This document shows positions 1-12,900 of a DNA stretch of 64,000 bases, one piece after another. The translations under genes were made by a program, and so were the position numbers. Every line of letters begins with the position of its first letter. Positions within the stretch are counted from its first letter, which is position 1. Source of the DNA: Erythrocercus mccallii (Eukaryota > Chordata > Aves > Passeriformes > Dicruridae); contig VZRG01001505.1 of assembly GCA_013397435.1 (NCBI GenBank), positions 1 to 64,000 on the forward strand. Direction: 5' to 3'. The notes beneath the pieces are model-generated. The model was not told the origin of the DNA, searched no databases, and saw only the letters and a program-made list of their open reading frames with translations.

Positions 1-420
1 TGTGGTCTCTCCTCAGTCTTCTCTAGGCTGAACAGACCAAGTGACCTCAGCCACTCCTCATATGGGTTCCCCTCCTGGCCCTTCACCATCTTTTTTGCCC
101 CCCTTTGAACACTCTGTTACCAGCTCAATGTCTTCCATATATTGTGGTACCCAGAACTGCCCCCAGCCCTCAAGGTGAGGCCTTCCCAGTGCAGAGCAGA
201 GTGGGACAATCCCCTCTCTGGCCTGGCAGTGATGCTGTGCCTGATGCACCCCAGGACATGGGTGGCCATCCTCTCTGCCAGGGCCCTGCTGGCTCACGTT
301 CAGCTTCCCATTGGCAGGACCCCCAGGCCACTTTCCAGAGTGCCTCTCATTCCCCAGTTATACACACATCCAGAATTGCCCTGTCCCAGGTACAGTATCC
401 AGTACTTGTCTGTGGTAGGT
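1..420 (-). repeat. CR1 LINE fragment, antisense, cut by the window edge
   Basis: Read on the minus strand this is the 3' half of a CR1 retrotransposon. The + strand shows the typical mirror phrases: the block about a gel-like 'ctgaacagaccaagtgacc' followed by 'cctcagccactcctcatatg', then a part resembling 26140-26380 of this same window. The element continues left of the window. It lies in the first intron of TDRD7. No intact frame remains. Confidence 0.8.
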
Positions 421-749
421 CAATTGCTTAGCAGCACCTGTCCCTCTTCTGGCCCTGTGGCCTGTTGTGATTGTCTGGCAGAGCCAACCTGTGCATGATG
501 GCTGCTGTGCTCTTTTGTCAGCACTTTTTGGCAATGTCGTGCCCCATGTATTCCATACTATATTATGCTTGGCTTGCATAACCATGGCCCTACAACTCTG
601 CCCAGAAGTATCACTGTCTCCAGAGATGAGCCACTGAGTTGCTGCATTCTAGCTTGTTGGGGGAGGGAGCTTGAATAATAAAAGCCAGTGATTTTAATGT
701 GTGTATGTAAAAATGGTTTTTTCCCCTTCTTTTTTGCTTTTGGATGCAG
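421..749 (+). other. End of TDRD7 5' intron, no further feature
   Basis: Unique-looking intronic sequence between the CR1 fragment and the ATG exon. The only functional element visible is the pyrimidine-rich tract and AG at 719-749. Confidence 0.6.
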
Positions 750-763
750 GGGTATAGGTGAAG
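750..763 (+). other. TDRD7: TDRD7 5'UTR remainder in the start-codon exon
   Basis: A long pyrimidine tract at about 719-747 ends in an AG at 748-749, so the ATG exon starts at 750 and carries 14 untranslated bases before the ATG at 764. A non-coding first exon and the promoter must therefore lie left of the window. The in-frame GTG at 758 has no reason to be the start: the next in-frame ATG matches the family N-terminus. Confidence 0.8.
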
Positions 764-970
764 ATGCAGGAGCCAGAACTTGTTGCAAAAGCCCTACGAG
801 CTGTTCTTCATGCCTTTAAAAGTGGCATACGTTTGTCAGAACTTCAGAATGAATACAGATCCCTGACCAATGAGTTGATTCCCTTCAGGCACCTAGGATA
901 TGACACACTGGAAGGCTACTTGGAGAGTATCCCAGGAGTGGTCAGAATGGAAGAGAACAAAATGGGAGAG
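764..970 (+). CDS. TDRD7: TDRD7 coding exon 1 (residues 1-69, LOTUS 1)
   Basis: It begins MQEPELVAKALRAVL and contains LQNEYRSLT and IPFRHLGYDTLEGYL, the winged-helix core of the first LOTUS/OST-HTH domain. It ends in phase 0 at a GAG followed by gtaaga. It matches the vertebrate TDRD7 N-terminus closely. Confidence 0.97.
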
Positions 971-3900
971 GTAAGAATCAGTTACAGTTCAGAAATGGTT
1001 TTTGTGTTTGCAGAGTGTTCCTGGTTCACAGCTTTACCCCCGTTTGTGCTGTGGATTTCTGTAGCATGCATATGGTGCACTAATTCTGGGATAGGTGGAA
1101 GCTGTGACATAAGATACTAAGTGCTCCTTATTTTCCTGTCTCTGCCCTCCAGACCCAAGGTTGTATATGCAAAAAGTGTAAAGTTGCAGGGCTTTTTCCT
1201 GGAAATGTGAATTCTGTGTGGAAAGATCATTTGTGTGACTGTGGAGATGTGGCCCCTTTCTCAGCATTTCTGACTTTGGAGGAGATACTTACTAATGGCT
1301 TGTACTGGGACCTTAAAGAAGGTTAACTTGTGTGTGTTAATCATTTCTTGCCAGTGGGGTTTAGCTTCATTTTTTGCCTACAGTGAAACTCTTAGGTGCT
1401 GTTGCTTATAAGTCTGTCAGTGCTTGCTTTGAACATAGGATTCTTGTTTGTTAGGGGTTGCAGTGCAACAGGACTGCAAATACGTGCTGAGGTGAGGAAG
1501 AGCTCAGGTAAGTTAGGTGCATTGCTGCAACAGTTGCAAATGCCTCAGCTTGGCAAGCCTGCAAGGGATAAAGAGTCATCACACAGATCAAGAAGGAGAA
1601 GCAGATCCTAGCAGAGGATTGGTGTGGTAGAAGAGTTGTCCCATATTCCTTGCTCTTGCTGCACTAGCCTGTGTCTCCTGGTGGCTGTCACCTTGGAAGT
1701 AGCTTGCTAGGACTGCAAGCCTCCTCACCCAATAGTGTGGACTTCCTGGTTTGAAGTCAGAATGCATTCTCTTGGTGGCTGGTGTAGCTGTGTGACTTGC
1801 AGATGATCTACATGGTAAGCTTGAAGCCTCTCCCTTCTTGGAGCTCTATCTGGGTTCCTGAAGTCTTTGTAGCCTCAGGCAGAGCAAAAAAGCTAGTGGA
1901 TGTTTGGCACAATGTGTGGTTGTTATAGCAGGTCTGAAGAGATAGGACTTAAGGCTGAGCTTCCTTGTTTGCTCAGCTGAATTGAGATGGCATCTGGGAA
2001 CTTAGAACTAGTTCTCCCTCATGTACTGTGTAGTGAGAATATAGTGAGAGGTATCCTGGGGTTTGTCCTGATACCTGCAAATGTGGCTGGTTTTGAGCAA
2101 CAGGTTCTCTTTCTACATATTTACATCAGAATTTGCCCTTTTACACCAGATAAGCAGGTTTGGGATTCCTTTTCTCCAAAGCCTGTGTCAGCTGCAGCTA
2201 CATCAGTAACAGGATTGCAGGTGCCTCAGGTCTGGAAACATTTGTGATCCTGCAATTAAATGTGTCCTTGTAGTGGTTCTGGCAGATAGCCATCTGTTTC
2301 TAACTAGGGCCTTGCAGGGTGTAATCTGGTATCCTCCCATTCCCTTGAGAGCCGTGTTTATCCACTAATACGATGTGTGCTGAGGGTCTTGTGACCTCTT
2401 GAATAGCACTAGGGGCAGTGACTTCTTTGTGGTAGCTGTTACAAGAGAGTGAAATGTGGCTTTAGGAGATGAAAAAGGAGAAAGTGACTAAACAGGGGTC
2501 TTGAGGTACATGAGGAGGACTCACTCTGGTTCAGAGGTGCTAACTATGCTCTGCATGACTGAAACAGGTGAGAGGTAGCACCTAGTTGAACACTTGGGAG
2601 GCAGGAGACTTGCAAAGACTGAACCTGTGTTGCTCTTTGATGACCGTCCTGTTGCCATTGTCCATAGTGTCCCCATAGCAGACATTAAGCAGAGGGTGGC
2701 AAGCATGATTATGCACTGACGTGGGCTGCTAAGCTACCTGGCACTGCTCCCATGTGCTTTCTTGTTACAGGGCCTAGGCTATACATTATTATAAGCCTGT
2801 TCTCTTTGTTCAACTCTCTCCGGAATACTTGAGCTCCATTATAGGCTGATAGTGTAGCTCGTAGTCCACACAAGGCCGCTGCAAGAGCACATAGTCAGCC
2901 AATCTCTCTTCATGACTCTGGAGTACCCTGACTTCCAAAATGTCTGTCAAGACCCTTGTCTCTTCCTTTAATCCCCTTATGGACAGTGGGACAGGACAGC
3001 AAAGACATGCACATCCAGAGTTTTGGTATCAGTTGGTGATCCTGACTGCAGTCTAGATAGTCTTAAAAGGACTTTCCTTACTGCTAGGTCAGCTGTCCCA
3101 GACGTACCACAAGAAATGCCTTCAACAAGGAATAGTATAAAGTAGACAGTAACATGCTTTCTTAAGTATTTGTGGAAGGTGAATATTAGCTAGGTAACTG
3201 AGGCTGAACAGCCTGATTATCTTGGGAAGGCAATGATATAAATTGTCCTTTGTTCCTCTTGCTACTGAACACTAATTTAGCTGTCTTAAATGTGGGAAAA
3301 ATTAAAGCTGATGACCTTGTCTTTATACAGTAGGTATGTTCTCCAGTTTGCGCAGAAGGTGAGAATTAAGTTCAGTATACAGAAAGCACTGGAAGGGGAC
3401 TCATTGAAATACTGTGCACCTGCAACAGGTGGTTGCATCATTTCACAGAACCCTACTTTGCTTTGCTTCCTTTATAAGAAGTACCTTATAAAGCCCCTTC
3501 CTCTAAGAAAACTTTGACTTCTGCTTGAATAATTAAGCCCCTTCAAAAGGAGAAATTTGAAGACTGCTTTGCTCTGCTTATATACCCCATTCCTTTTTAA
3601 ATCTGAATTCATTTTCATTCAAACAATTTTGTTAAACTTTATCACTATGAAACAATGGAAAGAAATGCTGAAAATTACTTAGAACATTAGTTAAATACAG
3701 AAAAAACCTGAAGTGTACCAAAGATGTGAAAATGTGCATTTATAAAACTACGATAAACTGTATAGGGACAAAAAACCTTTTATATTGAGACTTCGAGAAC
3801 AAAGGCCAGTGATCCATCCCATGCATCCACTCCTCTTAGCTAGGAGTTTGAGAATGGCTCTTGTGCTTTTTGGAAGTGGGCACAACTGAGTATCTCTCTG

Positions 3901-6900
3901 AAGTGCCAGTACACGACTGTCCACAGTTTGGGCTTCAACCAGAAGAAACTGGAGATCTTTGTGTTGTTCAGGGCTGTGATCTCATTTGAAGTCATGGAGA
4001 GCTGCAACAGGTCACACAACCAACATGCTGCTGTGAGTTGACACTGGCTGCTGAGGAGTTGCAGGGATGCAGTGGTGAATAGGAGTTTCTGTGAGACCTT
4101 CCAAGTTTGGGAGCAGTGGGGATGCTGGGAGCTCTGTCTTGGGACAGATGATGAGATAGCAAGAGCTTATCAGTAGTGGACAGACCAGTGTATGGGTAAC
4201 ATGATGACTGCAAGAAGCCTTATATTTGCAGGCTTTGATCTTCATGGGGGACTTGGGCCACTGCCATACCTGCTGTAAGGACAAGACATCCAAGTATGAG
4301 CATTCCAGGATGTTTCTGGGATCTGCAGCTCTCAACATCCTGACATATGCAATGAATCAATGAGGAGAGGTGCTCTGCTGGATACAGTCCTTGAAAACAA
4401 GAAACAACGATTGCAGATGTAAAGGTTGGGAAGAGCCTTGTCTGTGGCTAGATGGTGTCTGTGAGCCTGAAAAGAAGGAAACAAAGCAAAAAGTAGGATC
4501 AAGAATACAGGACTTTGGAAGTGCAGACTTTGGCCTGTTCAGGAGTCTGCTTGGAAGACTCATGGAATACAGTCCTGAAGAGAATGATCCAGGAGAGGTA
4601 GTGAGCTTTCAAGGAAACCTCTAGTTTCAAGAATGATATGCTCCAGCAGCTGGGGAAAAGAGCAAGGAGGCAGGAGCACTAACAAAACAGAGCCATAAAT
4701 GGATGCATGCATGAAGTGGGAGCAGGGAGAAGCAGCCTGAGAGGTTTACACAGATGCTGCCCAAACAAACGTACATGGACCTAAGAAAGACTGTGTTTAC
4801 TATTGATTATTTGAACAACTTGAAGACCGAGACAAAGTGCCATCCCCTTGAGAACAGCTCCCAGAGCACTGCCAGTTCAGAGAAAGTGCTTCCAAATAAA
4901 GTCCTTAAAATAGCTGGTTAAGTGTACAGGCAATGGGAGGAAACAGGGACAGGGATACAGGGACAACAGAAATACTGACAGAAGGAAGGTGCAGCAAATG
5001 AAGACCTTCAGCCTTTTGCTGTATTTCACTTCAGTAAAGCCTTATCAAGTCCATGCTCAAACTGTTGAGTGCAGATTGTTGCACAGACATCTGTTGGAAG
5101 GCTGGAGAGTGAAGGATTTCAGTTTCATCTTTCACAGAGATGGGTTATGACTCAGGTACAGGCTGCTGTATGACAAAGTCTCTCTCTTAAGCAAGTTTGG
5201 AGAAGGTACACATGGATGAAAAAGGAGCTCCTGACTTAAATCTACCATTACAGGCATGCCACAGGAGGGCACACAGGAGGTAGAAGCAGAATTGGATGAG
5301 CTGGAAGGAGTATAGAGATACTATGGAAATAGGCAGAGGAAAGTGCAGAACAAGGAAGTCTTAACCTTGTTGAGGGAGCATTAAGATAGGGAACATTTGG
5401 AAAAACGGAATGTGCACAAGTCCATGAGTTTATTGCAGTGCACCCACAGGTGTCAGTTACCTTGGAAAGGTCTTGGTAGTTTGTGGGAGGTTCTTGAGGT
5501 TCACTGCGAAGAGTTGGAAGATCAGCCTGATGTTGAACTGTGGGAAAGTTGTTGAGCAGCTAATCCTGGAAAGCTGTTCCAGGCACTTGAAAGACAAGAG
5601 GGCAAGTCAGTATGGATTTTCAAAGTTAAAATCATGTGGCCAAATAAATACCCTTTCAAAGTGAGATAATTGGTTGAGTGGAGAGCATTGGATGTAGTTT
5701 AACTGAATTTTGATAGGGCTTGTAATATCCTCTTCCTTATCAGTAGCATAAAACCCATTGGGAGATGACTTAAAAGCAATGTGCCATGGGAGTAGATGCT
5801 CAAGAGCTACTGTTTAACATGTTCATGAATGACCTAGGTGATGGGACAGAGATTGTCCTCAGCAAGTCTGTAGATGACAGGAGAGGCTGATAGAGCAGAC
5901 GAATGTGCTTGTTCTTCAGAGGGATCTCAAGAAGCTGGAGAAGTGGAGCATCAGGAACACTGTGAAGTTCAGTATAGGGAAATGCCAAGTCTGCACCTGG
6001 GGAAGAAAAACCCTATGTTCCTGTACAGTTTTGCAGTTGACCAATTGAAAAGTAGCTTGGCAGAGAAATGCCCTGAGTTCTGGTGGGTGCAAAGTTCACA
6101 GTGAGCAGGGTGCCATTGCAACAAAAGAGACCAACAGCATACTGGGATTGTTTAGGAAGAGTTTCCAGCACTCTGATGGAGGTGATTATTCCCCTCTGCT
6201 CAGCATCTGTGAAACCACATCCTGTCCTAAGCTTCCCAGAAAAAGACAGACATGGCCACACTGCAGCAAGTTCATGGAATGATTGTGAAGGTGATGAAGG
6301 GGCTGGAACATAACATCTCTGATACATGGCTCAGAGAGAGGGGATTGTTCGTGCTGGAAAAGAGAAAGCTCAGGGAAATCTTATCCATATGTCTGTTAAA
6401 GGGAGTAAAAAACCCATGGAGCCAGATTCCAGTTCTCATTGGTATTCAGTGAACAGACACGAGACAATGGAAGCCAAGGGAAATAAAAGCAGTCCCATGT
6501 AAACATTAAACCACCCATTTTTTTACAGTGAGGCTGGCTAAACAATGGAAAAAGTTGCCCAGAGTGGTTGAGAGTTCTTTGTCCTTGGAGGTATTCCACC
6601 ACCTGACTAACTAGGTCTAGTTGATGCTGCTTTGAGCAAATGTTTTTCAGCCTCAATTTTTCTGTGATTCCTGGCATTTACTCACAACAGTGGTGAGAAT
6701 GCTGGGTTGCTTTTTTTATCAGTGCTGACTGTGCAGCAGGGACACTGTCTGATTTTTAAGCAGGAGCTCCTGGGGTAGGAGAGCTGTCCCTCAGAAGGAG
6801 AGGCTCTTTCTGCAGTGGCTCTGTGTTGAGCCACCCCAGCAAAGGTGCTGGGTGTGCAGCAGAGGAGGAGGAAGGAGAAGGGGGAAGGATGAGCTGGAGA

Positions 6901-9900
6901 GCATTGCTGGAGGAATTGCCTAGTTTCTAGTGTCATTATCCATTGCCCATGTTTTCCTGGGCTGTTTGGGTCACCCTGGGAGACTTGAGAAGATCCCTGG
7001 AACAAACTGTTGCTATTTAGCAATCTCTTGCTTTTGTTGTTTTTCTGCTTCAATGGCACTGTCTTGGTTGAGATTATCCTTTTTGGGGCTGCTGTTTGCT
7101 AAATTTCAGAGGTGCTGGTGAAGTCCCTGAGTTTCTCTTGCTCTGCTCCTGTGCAAAATGGCCATCTCTGATGTTTGCTGGGGGTCATGGCTAGCAACAC
7201 AGCAGTGCTGGCCCTATGGCACTGCTCAGAAAGGGGCCCTTTCTCAACCTCTACCAACACCACAGAACATGGCTAAGACCACAGACTTCCACTTTTAACT
7301 TAGTGCTTTTGGGCTAACTGCCTGTGTCCTTATGGAGTTCTGGAGGAGTACTCATCCAGCTGCCTTTGCAGAAGCTAAATGGCCCAAAAGTTTGGGCTTT
7401 CATCTTCTCTGTGAGGCAAAGTGCTTGCTAGGCACATGGTTGGGTGTCTTAGCAAGGCCAGGTTCCTGTGTCCATCCACAGGATGGCTTGTGGTGAGTGG
7501 ATGTTGAGGCAAGAGGCCATGAAGCTGGGCAGGGAGATAGCTGTGGACTTGTCCAAGGCTGGGCTGTTGTTGGGGGCCAGCCCAGTGCCTGTGAGGCGAT
7601 TGTTGCAGCCAGGATAGTTGTGCAGTTTCTTTGGTAAGTGGGGCAAAGGCAGCCCTGCTCCAAAGGGTCAGCATGGTGCCAGAGCCTCTAGTGAGCCTTG
7701 GTAGGAGGAACAAGGACAGGCTGCAACCCCATAGCTTCCCAGACTTATAAAGCGAGATTGTGGGCCTGTGGGATGGGAGATAGAAACCAAGCTGTTTCTC
7801 AGAGGGGCCCAACCTAATGTGGAAAGGTGATGGAGAGGCTCTGGCTGTCTGGTTTGCTAATTTCTGAGGTTCACTGAGTTTTCTCCTGAGGTTTCACAAA
7901 AGGAGAGTGAAATCTCCAAGGTCTGTGTCTTGAAGGCTGCTGAAGCCTTTCCTCAACTGACTGCTGGCCTGCATGATCTAGCAGTTACAGGCTTGGAAAG
8001 GGATACAGGTGATTCTGAGGGCTGTGGATGAGCATGGGTCTCACTGACTGCTTTTTCCCCGTCCCATTCCTGCCCCAACAAGGTCATTTGCCATGCAGTT
8101 AGTTGCAGTGAAACTGTGCGAGTTGCTCAGCTGGTGGCCCGACAGAGGAGTTCCAAGAAGAAAACAGTCCGCCAGGTGAACTGTCAAATGAGGCTGAAGA
8201 ACACATCTCCAGTCAGTTTATCAGGTAAGCCATAGGCAGCTCTAGAGGGCCTGCCTTTATGAAAGAACTGTGCAGCTGCTGCACCAAAAGTCTTGGCTGT
8301 GAGGGTATGTCACCTACAGCCATGAGTTACACGGTCCAGGTGGAGAGTTGTTGAGAGGATGAGTATTCTTGACAAGGGTGCTTATATCTGAAAGCCATAA
8401 TTGAAGAGAAGGCCTTTTTCAGGTGTATGTGAATGATCTTGAAAAACAAAGTCCTTGTAGGACACTTGGCTTCACTTTCATGTCATGTGATCCTGCTTCT
8501 GTGAGAAACACAGTTGAGATGCAGGCAAGAAATGTGACAATGAGTCTGCTTGTTCTTTAAGGCTGGCCTTGGCCTATTGTGGAGTGGGAGGATTGAACCA
8601 TTCCCTCACAGTGAGGAGCCCCTGCAGCATTATCTGTAGCTGTTTCAGTGGCTCCTGTTGCTGATGCCAGTGCCACCATGCTGCAGAATTTGTGATGCCC
8701 ATTTTTGGCTCTTTTTACCTCTTAGGTTTTGCATAAGCTGCTGTAGCAGTGTTTCCCTAAAGTGTGGGTCAGGTTTTCCTCACTGCTGTGCTGTCTGAGG
8801 AATTGGGCCCAGGATTAAGCCCAAGCATGACCCATTTGCTTGCAGGTTGGCAGCTTGGAACAACAGTAGTTCTCAGTTTGTGTGTATTCCCCTGTAGTCT
8901 GTAATGAAGTGTTTGTTGCTCCTTGCTTTTCCAGAAGGATGCCAGTTGGGAAGCATAACTAGTGGCTCATATCCCAGTTAAATGACAGGGATTATAAAAG
9001 GTTGATTCATATCAATGCCCTTGGAAGTGTTTGAAGCCCCAAAACTGATGTGGCACATCTAGCATATAAACAGCAAAGTGACCAAGAGCTTATTTATCAC
9101 AATGTGGTCTGAATGCTAAAGTGATGTGTTCCTCTGTTGGTGTAACTTGGCCACCTTTGCTGTGTAGTGTGAGTTCAGGTGCCCACAAGCCACAGTAAAG
9201 AAGAAACCTTTTGGATGGCAATACAGGAAGTACCCCAGGAGGTGGAGGTAGACTGGAAGGAGGAGAATGCTACTCATGGCTGTATCTGCAAACTCTTTAG
9301 GAAAGCCCAAAGGAACTTTGCGGCAGCCTCGGTCTTTGAACATGCCAGAAGAAGGCAGTAAGAGGCCTGCTCCTCGACTGCCCCGAGGCAGAGAAGTGGC
9401 ATGTGGAGGTGTGAAACCTGTGGTGGAGAGTGCCCGGTCTGCCTTACCTTCAGCTGCTGGGAGTGGACCACCTAAAGAAATCCCCATGCAGAGGCATGTC
9501 ACTGTGGTAAACAGGTCAGTGTATGTGTATGTGTGTGCACAAGTGAGGGGAAATTAAGTTTGATGGACCCTTGGATGCCACCCTGCAAGCAATGCCTTTT
9601 GGGATCTAGTGGGAATCCAGGCTCCTGCATTTGCAGCAGAAGTCTTAATGTAGGATGGTACCCCAGAAAGGAAACAGGTGATGTTTTGCCTTTTTGGATG
9701 CTGCCATAGCTAGCCTGTACTCTTGGCCTTTTCCCATGTTTTCTGGGGAGAAGTGTGGCCAAAGGTGTCATGGCAAGGGAGTGTGGGGCTGTTGCCTGGG
9801 CCCAGGAGAGAGCTGTTGTGGCCAGTGTGACAGAAAGAGGAGGAGCAGATTTGTGTGCAGGGACAGGTGATGTGTGTGTTGAAGGTGATGGTTGTCTGCA

Positions 9901-12900
9901 GGTGGCTGCTCTTTCCCCTTTGCCTGATTTCTGTGTTGCAGCATCAGTGGGTGTGTCCCTTCTCAGCGTGCTTGGAGCCAGGAGCCACCTGACCATGTTT
10001 GGGTGAACTGAGATGAGGGCTGGAGCTGCAGTTCTGCTGGGTTAGCAGTACATGCTGCTTTTCAGCCCCGTTTGAGCCTCTCTAATCCAGGTGGCTTAGT
10101 CAGCTGCTGCCCTATCATTTCTTTCTGTGTTGTTTTCAGCTGCCCTGGGCCATCAGCTGACAGTGGTGAGAAAGTGTTTGCTGTTGCTCATTGTGGCTGT
10201 GCTAAGTCTGCTGGAGCTGTGATTGTGGTGGTAATCCTCTGCAGGGGGAGGACCCCGACCCGGGCTGGGTTGGAAGTCTGGAAGTCAGCCTGGCATTGAA
10301 TGGAAATGGCAGTGGCATGCCACTTCCAGGGCGGCATAGCTGTGAAGTGGCCCAGAGCAGCACAACAGCTTAATCCTGCTGCGGTGCCTGCTCTTTCTGG
10401 AAAATCCACAGAAAGCAGGCACATCCTGCCTCACTCGCCTGCATAAGTTCCGTATGCAATCACAGGTCTGTTGTGCAGAGGAGAGAAGGACCAAGCCATC
10501 CTGCTGTGGCTCGGAAATGTAGGAGCAGCTGTGTTTGTGCCTTCCCTTTTCTGTGTGTGTGCAGATGAGTTGCACTTATTTAAGTGGCACTTCACCTCAG
10601 GCAAAGCAAAAAGAGCACTTAGTGTTTCCTCCAATTTAGCTACTATAAGGAAAATATAGGAAGTATTTTATAACTTCTAAAGATTTGTAATGCATTAAAT
10701 AAAATTAGGTAACTGTCACCCCTCTTCTGGCTAATCCTAGTGTAGTCTGCTACATCTTGTGTTATCTTTGTTCATCTCTGGCAGTCTTTCCTGAGTTCCT
10801 TTTAGGTAAGTGTTCTGCTGTTCTTTCTGCTGTCTGTTTCTGCCCTGTGCTGTAGGAGAAGCTACAGGCAAAGTCTGCTTTTGCCCACATATTTTTGGAG
10901 GAGGAGACATCTTGTGCTTTTGTAAAGAGTCCAAATGCTATCCTGTTAGCTTGGGTACACAGTGAAGGGAGAGTTCAGGGAGGTAAGGTTCACATTCTGT
11001 TTGAATACAGGGTTGTATAGTGGCCATGTGACTGAATTAATTTGTTTCAACTTGGCCAGTTTGAAGCAGGACTGGCAAGATCGAAGTGTTCTTGCTGCTG
11101 GGGACATTTTGTACCTCCTGAGCTGTTGTAGTTGCTTGTACTTTGGGAATTGCAGGAGGGAAACTTTCTTGGAGACAGGAGGTCCTGACTTGAAAAAACA
11201 GTGTGCAAATGAGTGGAGTTATGAGCAGCTTCCCCAAAAATCCTGGGCTGACAGCAGCCTCATAGTTATCTAGCACAGATTTGAGGGCACTGTTCCATCA
11301 GGGGTGTCAGCACTTACTTGTGAGAGTGGCTGAGCCTTCACAGCACAGGTTGACTGAGACAAGTCTTGAAGGTGACAGACTGTCTCTGTCCCACTTCCCA
11401 GTTTGGAGTGAGCTGTTATCTGTGTGCAGTTTTTTACTTTCTGTTACCCACCCTGCCACTCCATGTACAGGAAAGGACATCCATGCTCTTGTGGTTGCAC
11501 ATAATGATCTCTGTTTTCTCCTTTTCTTTTAAATATCTGTCCTGGTATGGCAGATGTGTGTTCCTTGCCTTGACACAAGTCTATTCCCACCTCTGTAGTG
11601 CTCTGTGATATTTTTTTCAGAGATATTCATGATCACAGTTTCAGGGGCTTGCCCCTATGTAGCATTAGGTGGAAGGGGAATAGATTGTCTTCCCACTTCT
11701 GTCACACATGACAACAGAGAAATGCTGAAGGTAGTTGTCTGAGGCTTTCTTGCAGATGCTTTTGCAGGGTCTGAGGCTTGTCTTTGTAGCAGAAATCTCT
11801 AATGTTATGCTGACTATGTTGCTGTGGACCTTCAGAAGCAGGGAGAGACTTTGCTGGTAAGGCTAACTGCAGAGATCCTTGAAGCTGGAAGGCAGCAGCA
11901 TGATGAGGACAGGTTCAGGTGCTTGGTGACCCCCTTGCTTGAAGCAGCAGGAGCCATTTGCTGCTGGCCAACACCTGGCCTTGCTGTTTAGATAGCACTG
12001 TCCAAGGGCCAAAGAGCAGATGGGGGTGACATGGGCCTTACCAAGGTAAGGAAATTGGCAGGGAAAGGCACTGCTCCCCGTCATTGTGAGGCAGTGATGT
12101 GTGGCAGTGAGACGTGACTAGCTGCTCAGCTGAAGCTATGCATGGAGACTTGGCAGGGCTGCATGGCTGATCTGGCATCTGTGAAGCGCCAGGCTGCTGA
12201 TGTGGCTAGGAGGCCTCTTGCTGGGAGCAGGCTTCCAGCAGCTGAGGAACATGAGGCCTTCCAAGTAGTTGAATTGTCCATACCTGCAAGCTGAAGGGAA
12301 GCGTGTTGGCCCTGGCACTGTCTGGCCACATTCTATCTCATTGTTGGAGACGTGTGACCATCATGATCTGTGTGAGCAAGCAGCACATCACATGATAATT
12401 GTCTGATTGCAAGGCTCAAAACTGGTGACGACTGGGCTCAAAGCTAATGTCAGCACCACGTTGTGGGAAACTGTTGATCCACAACAGAAAGCACAGGAAG
12501 ACCCTACGTGAAGTCTCTTATTACTGAGAGGATCCCAAATATAATTAGCTTTTACATGCAGCAGAAGAAAATCATCAGTCTTCTGTTCCATATTCCTTTC
12601 CAGGGTATTCACATGACATGGCTTAAGGAGGGAACATCTGCCCTTCTCCTCACTGGAACTTTCCTGTAGTTTTGGCTGGCCTACCCTGCAGTCACATCAT
12701 TTGTGTCACCTGATGTGGGGCTTAAGGTGATAGAGGTGTATATGGCATGGAGGACTAGAACACAGCTATGGATTCCTATTGGCAGGCAGGGGTAGCAGGA
12801 CAGTCTCCATTACCCATGAAGCTATTTCATAGAATTGTTTTGCTTTCTGCCTAGCAAAGATGGTAGACTCTTGAGTCTGCTTCCATTAAGAGGACTGTTT

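Noticed and set aside
758..763. GTG at 758 as the TDRD7 start
   Set aside because: The ATG two codons later matches the family start and has a good context. GTG initiation is rare in vertebrates.
7375..7812. 145-codon minus-strand open frame in TDRD7 intron 1
   Set aside because: No recognisable motif, overlaps two other open frames, and has no splice or promoter context. Probably chance.
9499..9996. 165-codon minus-strand open frame next to exon 3
   Set aside because: Low-complexity Thr/Pro/Ser/Ala composition, including the translated TG run. No family resemblance.
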